In this document: one piece after another, positions 20,473 through 32,459 of the stretch
Position numbering within the stretch: the first letter of the stretch is position 1
How the letters are laid out: the number at the start of each line of letters is the position of its first letter
Assembly (NCBI RefSeq): GCF_032884065.1
Contig: NC_088867.1
Coordinates: forward strand, 45,633,453 to 45,697,452
Direction: 5' to 3'
Source: Artemia franciscana
Taxonomy: Eukaryota; Arthropoda; Branchiopoda; Anostraca; Artemiidae
Length of the DNA: 64,000 nt
Position numbers and translations under genes: made by a program
Notes under the pieces: model-generated
Databases searched by the model: none
Seen by the model: the letters and a program-made list of their open reading frames with translations, nothing else
Told to the model about the DNA's origin: nothing

Positions 20473-23400
20473 TATGGCACTTGGTATCTGTCAAGTGACA
20501 TGTAGCTTTCACAAATTCTGTCGGTCGGTCGGTCTGTCTCTCCCGGTTTTCCTACTTTAGGCACTTCCAGGCAAGCCAGGACGACGAAATTTGGCAAGCA
20601 ACAGGGACGGGCCCAAATTAAAGTAGAAATTGGCTCCGACCGGCATTAAGCCTCTGATTTTCCTCAGATCTCATATTTCAAATCCCGACCAGATCGGTTG
20701 ACATTGGGGGGAGTTGGAAGGGGAAACCGAAAATCTCGGAAAATGCTTATAAATGTCGTAGATTCGCGATTGACGTAACCGGACTGGATACGCTCTCTTT
20801 GGGGGAGTTAGGGGATGGGGTGCTTTAGCGAGTTTGGTGCTTCTGGTTGTGCTAGGACGATAAAATTGGTTGGTGTGTCAGGGAGCTGCACAAATTGACT
20901 TGATAAAGTCGTTTTTCCCGATTCGACCATCTGGGGGGCTGAAGGGAGCGGAAAAATCAGAAAAATTGAGGTATTTTTAACTTACGAGTGGGTGATCGGA
21001 TCTTTATTAATTTTCATATTTAGAAGGACCTCGTGACTCAGGCTCTAATTTTAAATTCCGACCGGCATTAAGCATCTGATTTTCCTTTTAAAGCAATCTA
21101 TTGATTCTTAGAATTTTGCTAGAGCTCATACCAAATGAGCTCTTGGCTCTTTCAACCCCGTCAAAAGGGTCATATGAGCTCTTTGCTCTTGTTTATTCTT
21201 CTTCCTACACTGAGGACGGTAGAGTGGACATCTCTGTTCTCAGAAACTATTTAACCATCACATTTTTGAGGGGGGCTGAAATCAAGGTCGCTAAGAGATT
21301 GACCAGGGTACAAGTGTCAGAACTTAAAGTTTCCGTCGATCCTTTTAACATATTTATAATGCTTCGCTTAAGATTCCTGGAATTTTAAGGGGTATTTCTC
21401 CACCCCTTATTTCAGAAATCGGGTAAATTTTGCTAGGCCCGTAACTTTTGATGGGTAACACTAAACTTTATGAAACTTATATATCTTAAATCAGCATAAT
21501 AATTGAATTTTGTTGATGTGTTTGTTGATATTGAAAATCAGTTTTTAGAGTTTTGGTTACTATTTTAATCTTTCAGTTCAAAAAACTTATTTTCCTATTA
21601 CTTCAGGACGAAAAATTCAAAACTTACAATTAATTAAAGTATACGTATGCTAAAGTTTATGTATACTATATACTAAACTATATATGTATGCTATATACTG
21701 AACTATACTAAGGTATACGCAATAATTTCTGTCCATTTTAAGTTTTGATGTTGCTTCTTACTTCCAGTTAAAAAAAAAAACTTTTTTCTTATTTAATTTT
21801 TAATCGTGCTCTCAAATAATGCCGGGAAATCTGGCTCCTCTCCATGAAAAATTCCTTCCTCCACGGAAAAACTCCACCGTGGAAAGCTCCTTTCATATAA
21901 AAAATACTCCCCCCTCCAGGGAAATTCCTCCAAGACAATTACATTCTAGCTGAAAATTCCACCCAGAAACTTTCTTGGGGCGATCTCAGGTGAAAAATAT
22001 TTCTTGAGCACTTTCATTTGATAAAGACTGATTTCTGATTGTTTTTAACATCAGACCGGTAATCCCCTACATGAAAAGTTTTCCAACAAAAAGCCAGCAA
22101 AAGGGTATTTTTTAACATTTGTTAGCGGGGGGGGAGGTACAAAAGAAACTTTTAAAAACGCATCAAAAATGTGAAATTGACATCTACGCCCTTATGATTT
22201 CTGGTTTACACTGTTATTCTAAACTTAAGAATAACGCTAAACCCCAATATGAGCAGAATTTACTCCGTACAGGAGGGGGATTGCCCCTTTCTTGTCCTCA
22301 CCTCCACTTCAAGGTCAAAGAAACTTCGGAATGTGCTCATTCCACAAGAAATTAATATTTCTAGTCCTTTTTTGTAGTCCAAGGGGATTGGGGACCAACC
22401 AGCTGCGTGGGGATGATACTTTCCACGGGGGGGAGGTATTTTCCGTTTTTTTCAGAAGAAGAGTATTTTCCGTAGGGGATAATTTACCGCGTGTTTTTTT
22501 GGGGAGGGGGGTTAAACACCAGCCAGCAAAACAAGGACAAGAAAAGATAGAAAAAAGGCTGCTAATATCTTTAGATGCGTCAAACGAGACATGCTCAATG
22601 CTGGTAAAAACCAGAGTAAAACAGAAACGTCTACAATCAGAAAAAAGGAATTACAATTGACCAAGTGAAGAAGAGAAGGTGAAAATCAGAATTGCTCGTC
22701 AGTAAAACTAAAAGTAATTAAAATATAACCTGCATTAGGCTGGACTCTTATTACCTGGACGGGATTGGAGTAGCTCAAATACATTTGGTATGCTTTTTTC
22801 GTGCGGGAAGGGGAGGGGGGTCAATTGTTTTTGGTTTAAAATAAGAGCTCTGTGCCACGATATCCTTCTAAATATCAAATTTCATTGAAATCCGATCACT
22901 CGTTCGTAAGTTAAAAATACCTCATTTTTCAGAAATAACCCCACTCCCAACTACCCCAAAGAGAGCGGATCCGTTCCGTTTATGTCAATCATGTATCTAG
23001 GACTTGTGTTTATTTTTCCCACCAAGTTCCATCCCGATCCCTCCACCAAGTGTTTTCCAAGTTTTAGGTTTCCCCCTCCCAACCCCCCCCCATTTTCCCC
23101 AGATCCGGTCAAGCTTTAAAATAAGAGCTCTAAGACACGATATCCTTCTAAACATCAAATTTCATTGACATCCAATCACCCGTTCGTAAATTAAAAATAC
23201 ATCATTTTTCAGAATTACCCCCCCCCCCAAACTACCCCAAAGAGAGCGGATCCGTTCCGATTATGTCAATTATGTATCTGGGACTTGTGCTTATTTTTCC
23301 CATCAAGTTTCATCCCGATCCCTCCACTCCAAGTGTTTTCCAAGATTTTAGGTCCCCCCCCTCCAACTCCCCCCAATGTCTTCAGATCCGGTCGGGATTT

Positions 23401-23612
23401 AAAATAAGAGCTCTGAGACACAATAAAATTCCAAACATCAAATTTCATTAAGATCCCATCACCCGCTTATAAGTTAGAAATACATCATTTTTTCAATTTT
23501 TTTAGAATTAACCGGGCCCCCACTCCCCCCCCCCCAGATGGTCAAACTGGGTCAAACTCGGTCAAACTGGCGATTGCTATATGTCACTTGGTTAATACCA
23601 AGTGCCATAAAA
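20473..23612. mobile_element. Family C foldback element with inverted ends
   Basis: The left end reads tatggcacttggtatctgtc and the right end is its near reverse complement (ggttaataccaagtgccata). Inside the left end is a (cggt)n-rich tract, then family C sequence in reverse orientation. At the right, forward monomers (22840-23520) are spaced about 284 bp apart. Each monomer carries a C-tract, agatccggtcgggatttaaa and gatccgatcacccgttcgta. The centre (about 21370-22750) holds other material. There is no transposase ORF. The hairpin-bearing termini could suggest a Helentron-like or foldback element; I cannot decide. Confidence 0.6.
21370..22080 (+). repeat. Composite-repeat fragment nested in family C element
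   Basis: The words ggcccgtaacttttgatggg and gtttttagagttttggttac match 14385-14560 and 30045-30165. They are followed by a family A right arm (ttctgtccattttaagtttt) and its C-rich flank with ctccatgaaaaattcc. It is nested inside the family C element, so it inserted later or was captured. Confidence 0.65.
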
Positions 23613-23819
23613 ATCGTGACAGCATGAAGAGTAAAAGAGAGAAAAGTAGAGAGGATGAGTGATTAACCTAAGAGAAGTGAAGATTGAAAGATAGAATAAT
23701 AGAGATGACGAGATTTACCTAAGAATAGCTACCTGAGGACACTAAACTAATTATATTTTCTTTAAATTAAAACTGAAAGTTAGAAATATTTACATTTAAC
23801 TAGAAAGTACACCTTTAAA
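23613..23819. other. No recognisable feature
   Basis: A roughly 200-bp purine-rich stretch between the family C end and a LINE 3' relic. Confidence 0.4.
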
Positions 23820-24012
23820 AGGATTTTAGAAACAGCGTATCGGCGACTGTCGCCTCGCCATGGTTTAATTCGTTTTTTTCATTAAAATTATTTATTTAAT
23901 GTTATCGTTGTTTAATTTTTGTGTGTGTGTTTTTAATGTTATTGTTGATTTTCTTTTGTGTTTATTCCACTATTTATCTTTTCATGTAAGCGGGTTATAA
24001 ATAAATATATAG
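23820..24012 (+). pseudogene. LINE 3' UTR relic
   Basis: A 5'-truncated LINE end with a T-rich 3' UTR closing in catgtaagcgggttataaat aaat. The same ending (gggttataaataaat) closes the LINE at 33.9-35.1 kb. No ORF2 sequence remains. Confidence 0.55.
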
Positions 24013-25154
24013 GACATGGCCCCGAAAAAAAAAACCTTTTATGTAAGAGCGTAAAAAAGTTGGTAGATCGCTCAGTCTCAACTTTATTAAATTGGTCCAA
24101 ATTAATATCATTCAAACATATGTGCACCGAAAATATTAGCTCCCAACCAGCTGTATATTCAAAAGGATTACAATTTTTGAGGCTACTACTTCTATCAATT
24201 TTTTTACTAGTGGTAGAGAATATATCCCACAAGGAACTTTTTAGAAAATCCGATGCAACTCAAGATCAAAACCCTCACACTTCCGCCATTTGTGTGATTT
24301 TTAAAAACACGTTTCGATGTAGTTCCGCAGATCAGAATATTATCCAAAGCGAGAAGGAAAACTTAAAGGAAATAGAAAATCTGTGAGATCAATTAAATAA
24401 AAGAATGAATAAGAAAGTTAATTTTTTTTAGGCTTCAGGGGGGTTCTAGATGCCTGCTGCTTAAACTTTGAGCTTACCCTCATGGGAAAGCCAATCCTTT
24501 TTTTTTGTTCACTTTATTTGCAAAATATGTGGAAAACGCATTCTGATTTTTCTCACTCATTCACAGCTGGCAAGTTCCTTAAGGTGAATTCAAATACGCT
24601 TGACTATTCCGGCCACGTGCTGTTGGGTACTTTCCAAAATTCTTTTTAAATTATTATTATTATTATTAATAAATGGGTCATAAGGAAACAGCTGAATCTC
24701 CATCGAGTACTGACAAAAAAAAGATTACCGCACTAGGGAAAATAGGGTGTTTGGGACGAGTAAAAAACACAAAACACGTCCTTGAAAAAAAAACTTACTC
24801 CTCCCCTTCACACCTAAACAATTAATCAGCAATTCTAAAATTAATAAGAATTAAACCTACAATATTTATTAAAATTAAACTTGCAACTGTTCTTTTGATT
24901 TTATTGGGTTCCCTCGCTTTAAAATTAGGCTAAAAAAAGAAGCTAATTAAGGGAGGAAAAAACAAACATAAAAATGTTTCTTGTTGAATCTCACTGATTC
25001 TCGCGAACCAACCCCATAATTTTCAGAGCAAAAAACCAAAAAAAATCACCTCCTGACGACACTGGATTCCACAGGTGCCCTTTTGGCCGTGGCAAGACGC
25101 AAACTTGTCGCCAATCTGTGGAATGCAGACAGACCTAACTTTTATTTTACATAC
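24013..25154. other. No supported gene
   Basis: A 142-codon open frame at 23958-24386 (+) begins inside the LINE relic, is rich in Lys/Ser/Leu and matches no family I know; I do not call it a gene. A segment near 25070-25130 begins and ends with ccacag/ctgtgg in inverted form. The remainder is AT-rich. Confidence 0.4.
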
Positions 25155-25259
25155 CTGATAACCTTTCTCGTTATTTGTCACCATGACTTGGTCCGTAGTC
25201 CCTGTTCCAACATATCTAAAAAATGTTGAGCGATTCCGCTTGTGATCAGAATTTTGTAT
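25155..25259 (-). CDS. Candidate 105-bp host exon, unknown protein
   Basis: On the minus strand, exactly 35 open codons (…[20 protein letters not shown]…) lie between an acceptor (gcatattttag) and a strong donor (CAG|GTATGT). Both ends are in phase 0. The candidate exon at 30829-31025 also ends in phase 0, so the two could belong to one minus-strand gene. I do not recognise the protein. The [17 protein letters not shown] stretch looks like a folded domain rather than low complexity. Chance is possible for so short a frame. Confidence 0.4.
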
Positions 25260-26389
25260 CTAAAATATGCACATGTAAGTCAATGTTATAAATAAGTCAC
25301 TCCATGTGAAGCACAAATTAAGCAAATATAATGTTAGACAGTTAAAACTCAAGAGCGCATCAAACACCTGAATAGTGACTAATGGAAGAACTAAGCTCTC
25401 TCTGCATTCATCTCTTAATAATTACTGATAATAATCACTGATAGGTTAGATTAGTTTAAGATTCTGATATTTATTCTGGGATTTTATAACCTAACCTAAA
25501 TTAAACTTTTACCACCAAAGCGTGTATAAGACTGAAAAAGTGTAATGGCAGCGCAGACTAAATCCAAGCAAAGAAAAAAGAATTTCGTACATTCACCGGT
25601 GAATGTCGACATTAACCAGATTTCGGACACTCACTGTAACATATATTTGTTATCAAAACCTACTGGACTTGCAAGTAGATCCTTGGAGAATTTTTGTCTT
25701 AATAATTTTATATATACAGGCATAACAAATCAATATCCATAATTTTAATGATGTATTAACAAAGTAAATTAACTAAGAAAGCAAGGACTAGGTAGGAAAT
25801 ATCCCCTCTCTCTGCGTACGAACCTTAAATAATTGCGTTCATTCTCCAACTATGTTTGCCCCAATTTACTATGATTCTTCCTATCTTCAAATTCTGCAAA
25901 GGCCTTCGAAACGGCAATCTGAATTTCTTACTACTGTCGTTATAATATACTTACCATAGTCAGCTATATCCTACCATACTCCCTGAAAATTGCAAGTGAT
26001 AGTAATTACCAATGCATGCGCAAAAATGGAGTTTTCCAGGAATGTTCCATAAATTATCTGGAGTGTTCCAGAAACCAAACATCATTAATGATTATCAACT
26101 ATATCTTATTACGACTGAGTACTCCAAACCTAGTCCCCCTCCCCCCCCCCCTGTGAAGTTCATAATAAGAAAATATGACTAATTTTTCTTTAGTTTTTCT
26201 GTGCTTTTAGTTCTAATCATAGACCTGCAAGAGCATCACTAGCCTTTCACCTTTGGGGGGGGGGGACACCTGAGATATGCCGACGAATCTTAGGCAAGTA
26301 CTGACAAAAATTCTTCAGATGTCGGTACCCTTTGTTGAAATTTAAACTATATAAAAAAAACGTCGTATATGATAGTTTAGAACAATTAA
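25260..26389. other. No supported gene
   Basis: AT-rich DNA. If the exons at 25.2 and 30.8 kb belong together this is intron. Long C- and G-tracts (near 26140 and 26260) occur; the open frame at 25545-25742 has no support. Confidence 0.4.
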
Positions 26390-28280
26390 ACAAGAGCTAA
26401 GAGCTCATATGGCACTTGTGACGAGGCAAGAAGAGCTAAGAGCCAAGAGATCATATGGTATGAGCTCTTACAAAATTCTAAGAATCGATAGATTGATTTA
26501 AAAGGAAAATCAGAGGCTTAATGCCGGTCAGGATTTAAAATAAGAGCTCTGAGTCACGATGTCCTTCTAAATATCAAAATTCATTATGATCCGATCACCC
26601 ACTCGTAAGTTATATATACCTCATTTTTTCTAATCTTTCCTCCCCCCTTAGCCTCCCAGACGGTCGAATTTGGGAAAACGATTTTATCAAGTCAATTTGT
26701 GCAGGTCCCTGACACGCCTGCCGATTTTCACCATCCTAGCAAGTCCAGAAGCACCGAACTCGCCAAATCACTGAACCGCCCCCCCCCCCCAACTCCCCCA
26801 AAGACAACGAATCCATTACGGTCACGTCAATCACGTATCAAGGACATTTGCTTGCTTATTCTATCCACCAAGCTTCATCCCAATTCTTCCACTCCAAGTG
26901 TTTTCCAAGATTTCCCCCTCCAACTCCCCCCAATGTCAAAAGATCTGGTCGGGAATTGTAGTAAGAGCTTTGAGACATGAATTCCTTCTAAATATCAAAT
27001 TTCAGTAAGATCCGATCACCTATTCGTAAGATAAAAATACCCCAGTTTTCATGTTTTCCACGAATTCCGGTTTCCTGCTCCAACTCCTCCCAATGTCAGA
27101 GGATCTGGTCAGATTTTAAAATTAGAGCTTTAAAGCCCAAGATCCTTCTAAATATCAAATTTCATTAGGATCTGGTCACCCTTTTGTAAGTTACAAATAT
27201 CCCAATTTTCAAAATTAACCCCCCCCCCAACTCCACCAAAGAGAACAGATCTGGTACGGTTATGTCAGTCATGTATCTTAGACAGGTTTTTAATCTTCCC
27301 ATCCAGTTTCATCCTGATCTCTCCGCTTTCAGTATTTTCTAAGATTTCCGGTCCCCACCCCCAACTGCCCCCCAAATGACGCTAGATCCGGTTGATATTT
27401 AAGATAAGAGATCTGAGTTACGAGGTCCTTCTAAATATGAAGTTTCATGAAGATCCGATCACTCCTTCATAAGTTAAAAATACCTCATTTTTTCTAATCT
27501 TTCCGAATTACCCCCCCCCCCATCCAATAGAGGGGATCCGTTCCAATTATGTAAATCACGTATCTAAAAATTCTGCTTATTTTCCCCACCAAGTTTCACC
27601 CGATCCCTCCAATCTAAGCGTTTTCCATGGTTTTAGGTTCCCCCAACCCAAACTCCCCCCCAAATGTCACCAGATCCGGTCGGGATTTAAAATAAGAGCT
27701 TTGAGACACGAAATACTTCTAAATATCAAATTTCATTGAGATGCGATCACCCGTTCGCAAGTTAAAAATACCACATTTTTTCTAATTTTTCAGAATTACC
27801 CCCCCCCCCAACTACCCCAAAGAGAGCAGATCCGTTCCGGTTATGTCAATCATGTATCTAGGACTTGCGGTTATTTTTTCCACCAAGTTTCATCCCGATC
27901 CCTAGTTTTCCAAGATTTCAGGTTTCCCCCTCCCAATGTCACCAGATCCAGTCGGGATTTAAAATAAGAGCTCTGAGACACGATATCCTTCTAAATATCA
28001 AATTTCATTAAGACCTGATCACCTGTTCATAAGTTAAAAATAGCATTTTTTCTAATTTCTCTGAATTAACCGCCCCCCCCCCCCCAGATGGTCAAATCGG
28101 GGAAACAACTATTTCTAATTTAATAGGTGTATAGGTCTCTGATACGCCTGCCAAATTTCCTTGTCCTAGCTTATCTGTAAGTGCCTAAACTAGCAAAACC
28201 AGGACAGACGACAGACGGACAGACTGACGGACAAACTTGCGATCACTATATGTTACTTGGTTAATACATTTCCCATAAAA
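26390..28280 (+). mobile_element. Family C array, about six monomers
   Basis: The left edge has atatggcacttgtgacgagg and a repeated gagctcataTGgc/agagctaagagc motif. Monomers begin near 26525, 26946, 27104, 27387, 27673 and 27948 (word ccggtcgggatttaaaataa), mostly 275-290 bp apart, with one short and one long interval. The right edge has (gacggaca)n and then acttggttaatac. No coding capacity is visible. The polypyrimidine tracts vary in length between monomers. Confidence 0.75.
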
Positions 28281-28528
28281 ACCGTCATTATTTCAGCTTA
28301 AACTAATGTGCACTTCTTATAGAAATCAAACTTTAACACTCACAACAGAAAATTTTACGGGAGACCAGCAACATGATTTCTTAACAATTTCAAAAATTGG
28401 TATCTATCATTAAATTTCTCCCAGCTCTTGGGATTAAATTCCAAACTTTCGGACCAGTATGATGCAAACTAAATGCTGCTTGCAATGTTGGCCTAATTTC
28501 AAACGAAAAATCAGAACTATGAGATGAT

Positions 28529-30230
28529 TAACGGAAAGTAAGGAGCTACATTAACACTTAAAACGAACAGAAATTACTTCGTATGTGAAAAAGGCTGCTT
28601 CCTCATCAATGCCCCGCTCTTTACGTTAAACTTTGACTCTTTCTCTTAACTCTACTTTTTTAAATAGTAACAAACTTTAGCGTTAAGAGCGGGGCGTTGA
28701 TGAGGAAGCATCCTCTTTCACAAACGAAGTAATTTCTGTTCGTTTTAAGTTTTAATGTCGCTCCTTACTTTCCGTTAAAAAAACTTTTTTTTTTTTTATT
28801 TAGTTTCTGAACGTTTTTGAATCAATACGTTTTCATTTTGGCTCTCCACAGATGAATGCTTAATACGAAATTTGCATATTTATTTTTTTGGCTAAATGGC
28901 TTTCTCATAGTTTTGATCAAACGATTTTGAGAAAAAAGGAGCGGGGGAGGAGGCCTAGTTGCCCTCCGGTTTTTTGGCTACTTAAAAAGGCAACTAGAAT
29001 TTCTAATTTTTTACAAATGTTTTTATTAGTAAAAGATATACGTAACTTACAAATTAGCTTACGTAACAAACTTCTGTATTCTGATGTTTTTATTACGTAT
29101 ATGAGGGGCTTCATACCCTCGTGAGTACCTCGCTGTTTACACTAAAGCTTAAATTTCGTCCCAATTTCTTAAGAATGACCCCTGAATCACAAACGCGGTA
29201 GAATAAATAGTTGAAATTACTAAAAATACTTTAGCGTAAAGAGCGATGTATTAGGAGGAGGTTAGCCCATCATATGCGTAATAATTTCTGTTCGTTTTAA
29301 GGTTTTAATTCTGCTCCTTACTTTCAGTTGAAAAAACTTTTTCATCTTTATGTTTTCATTGTTGTTTTTTTTTAAATAATGCTAGAAAACCCTGCGCTCC
29401 CTTCATGGAAATATTCTTCCCCCATGATAAATTCCTCCAATGAAAGTTCCCCTAACATATCCCCCTCTTTTCAACCCCCCCCCCCCCTCCAAACCAAAAA
29501 ATCCCCCTGAAAACGTCTACACACTTCTAAATAACCATTACTATATATAAGCACTGGTCAAAGTTTGTAACTTGCAGCCCCTCCCACGGGGACTGTGGGG
29601 GAGTAAGTCGTCCGCAAAGACATAGTTATAAGGTTTTTCGACTATGCTAAATAAAATGGCTATCTCAGAATTTTGATCCGGTGACTTTGGGAAAATATTT
29701 AGCGTGGGAGGGGGCCTAGGTGCCCTCCAATTTTTTTGGTCACTGAAAAAGGGCACTAGAACTTTTCATTTCCGTTAGAATGAGCCCTCTCACAAGATTC
29801 TAGGACCACTGGGTCAAAGCGATCACCCCTAAAAAAAAAAAAAAAAAAAACAACAAAAAATAAAACAAACAAACAGGCATCCATTCTCTCAAATAATACA
29901 AAATTCCACATTTTAGTAGATAAGAGCTTGAATCTTCTACAATTGGGTTCTCTGATATGCTGAATCTCATGGTGTGATTTTAGTTAAGATTCTATGACTT
30001 TTAGGAGGTGTTTTCCCCTATCTTCCAAAATAAGGCAAATTTTCTCAGGCTCGTAACTTTTGATGGGTAAGTAAACTTAATGAAACTTATATATTTAAAA
30101 TCAGCATTAAAATGCGATTCTTTTGATGTAACTATTGTCTTTAAAATTCCGTTTTTTAGAGTTTCAGTTACTATTGAGCCAGGTTGCTCCTTACTACAGT
30201 TTGTTACCATGAACTGTTTGATAATCTTAG
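28529..30230 (+). repeat. Composite palindromic repeat, uninterrupted copy
   Basis: In order: short-loop family A hairpin (28535-28780), linker (atggctttctcatagttttg, gttgccctccggttttttgg), second partial hairpin (29090-29335), C-rich block, ggtcaaagtttgtaacttgc, aaatggctatctcagaattt, and an end with tttttagagtttcagttact and gtttgttaccatgaactgtt. This copy is the reference that shows LINE-1 interrupts the copy at 8.8-14.6 kb. No ORF; class unknown. Confidence 0.8.
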
Positions 30231-30529
30231 GAAATTTAGTGAAAGTTGTCCAAAAACATTATTGCAGCAAAAATTAAAAATGACAATAAAATGATGTCAG
30301 TCAACAGAGAAGAAACCAAAAGATCCATAAAGATGGCTAACTGGGGATCTATTATTAATATAAGTCGGGTATAATAATACTTGATATACCCATAAAGAAA
30401 AATATCCATAAAGAAGGTTCTAAATACGATACTACCCATAACGAAAAAGTAATAGCAAAATAGAAAAAAAAAATCAACAGAAATTTTGAGAAATAAGTAA
30501 GGAAAAAGCTGGGTGTGTAGCAGAAAACA

Positions 30530-31025
30530 AAATAGAGTGTTGCCTAACATCCCCTCTGATTACTTGTGCAGCCATGAACCATCCTTTGGTTGAACGTATA
30601 TGCAGTCTTTACCGAGATAAAAATTAAAAAGAGGAGCTTCAGGACCTTGTTTAGCAATGAAAGATGGTGTTTTTACTGAGACACCTTTTTTAGTTTCCAC
30701 TCATATCACGGTAACATCCTCTCTGATTACTTGTGCAGCCATGAACCACAATTTCAACTTTCTTAATTTCCTTCCAACGGCAAACTAAAAAAAAAAAACA
30801 CTGAATTTTTCTAGTCTTATGATCTTACCGATCCTGCACCCTTTCCTACATTACGTTCAGTTAAAATATTCTTCATAACTGGGGTTGATAGGACAGCCGG
30901 CTTGCCTTCAATGAGTTTCCCAGCTTTTTGATTTGCAGCAGTAAAGGCCAAATTTGCAATCAAGCACATCCGGATTTACATTTGAGCTAGGCTCTTCATC
31001 ATTCTCTCGATATGAATAATCTTTC
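30530..31025 (-). other. Candidate exon cluster of an unrecognised gene, damaged
   Basis: On the minus strand, 31025-30829 is bounded by an acceptor (tttacttttttcag) and a donor (TCG|GTAAGA). It codes YSYRENDEEPSS and then, after a one-base frame change near 30965, ANLAFTAANQKAGKLIEG and VMKNILTERNVGKGAGS. A second acceptor (ttttttttttag, exon from 30784) opens frames with KKVEIVVHGCTSNQRGC and, further on, KTPSFIAKQGPEAPLF. The intron between them would be only 44 bp. A 36-bp word (ggttcatggctgcacaagta...) is directly repeated at about 30550 and 30717. It may be a pseudogenised exon set or a gene with assembly errors. The function is unknown. Confidence 0.35.
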
Positions 31026-31450
31026 CTGAAAAAAGTAAATTACTACTCAAAGGAAATGGCAAAACAGGGGGATAGAAGGGTGATGTATTCCTTCAACGCG
31101 ATTTAACGACCCTCGAGGATAATCTTTAAAAAAAAATACGCCAAAATTCACAACTGCAAAATGCAAAATGCAAAATACACGAAATCTATTCTGTAGATTT
31201 CAGTGAATAATTTTTTTTAATACCTTCCCTCTCCAAAAGCCCTACGGTTTCCGTTTATTACATAAACGATACGAAAAAATTATAAAGAAAAACCAACAAG
31301 AATACTTAAAAAATAATTAATAAAAAAATATCAGTTCAAATAGCAGGTAGATAGCAAATACTAAAAAAATAATACATTCCTTTGGATTAATACTGAAAAG
31401 AAGGCACTGCAGATATTTATGAAGATTAATACCCGAACTATTAGTAATAA
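31026..31450. other. No recognisable feature
   Basis: AT-rich spacer with simple A-runs and a short repeated word (ctgcaaaatgcaaaatgcaa). Confidence 0.4.
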
Positions 31451-32345
31451 TTGAACTATCAATTATTATTGAAGCTATATATAAATCCATCATTCAGAGA
31501 TTATAAAATAGCAGGATTAGATAGATGGAATAAAGAGAGAGGTGGGGTGATTATTGGAATTAATAAGAAAATCAATTATATCACAATTTATTTGTCAATG
31601 CAGGAGGGTTATCAAATGGAGGTTGTTGGATGCAAACTAAATCTTAAAAATAAAGTAAAGCTGAATATATTCAATACTAATATACCAGACAGTAACTTAC
31701 TCTGAAGTGACCATGAAAATTAGAGATACAGTGCCTGGAGGGGAGAAACTATTGATTATAGGAGATTTAAATGTGCACAATGATCTTTGGTGTGGATGTG
31801 GAAATGATAATAGAAATGGAAAAACAATCCTTGAATTTTTAATTAAAACATCAGATATCTGCCTGGTTACCCCAAAGGATTTCCTAACTAGAATCAATAG
31901 CGGAACAGGAAGATCAGTGACCATAGGGTCAGCTTCATTAGAAGCTTCATCATTTCACTCCAAAAGTTTCAATAATAAGTGATAAGGAATCTACCCAATA
32001 TAGTGATCATTTTCCCATTTTGGTAGAGATTTCTCTAGATAATAGTATATACACAAATTATGAAGAACCTAGTAAAGTTAATTTAAATAAAATTAACTGG
32101 GAAGCTTTTAAGAATTAATTACAAGAAACAGACGTCAAGTCACAAGTGAATTGTTATGAAGATGTCAATGGGAAAATAAAGACATTTCAAAATTCACTCC
32201 TAGGGATTGCACAAGAACTGACTAAATAGTGAAAGAGTTCCTAGTCACTGTAAACTGAGTTTTCAGTGGAACAATGAATGTACAATTGCAAAGAAACAGT
32301 TATTAGAGGCAAGAAGAAGGTACATACAGTTCCCAAACTTTCTAA
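31451..32345 (+). pseudogene. LINE APE endonuclease relic
   Basis: The frames read YKIAGLDRWNKERGGVIIGI, then LLIIGDLNVHNDLWCG, ICLVTPKDFLTRINSGTGRS, YSDHFPILVEIS, and finally FQWNNECTIAKKQLLEARRR. This is the normal order from the middle of an APE endonuclease (GDLN, SDH motifs) to the linker before the reverse transcriptase in I/R1/Jockey-type LINEs. Several frameshifts and stops are present, and the reverse transcriptase is absent downstream. The GDLNVHNDLWCG style resembles RNase H-bearing clades, so it may derive from the clade of LINE-5 at 53-55 kb. It is inert. Confidence 0.75.
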
Positions 32346-32459
32346 TGTGTCAAAGACAATATGCAGCCTTTGGTCATCATTTATTGGGTCATCTGCTGTA
32401 TTGATCCAACCAATCCCAATTTGATAAAAACACATATATTTAGACATTTAGTCAAAATT

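Noticed and set aside
23958-24386. 142-codon ORF as a gene
   Set aside because: It starts inside a LINE 3' UTR relic, and its composition is biased with no domain.
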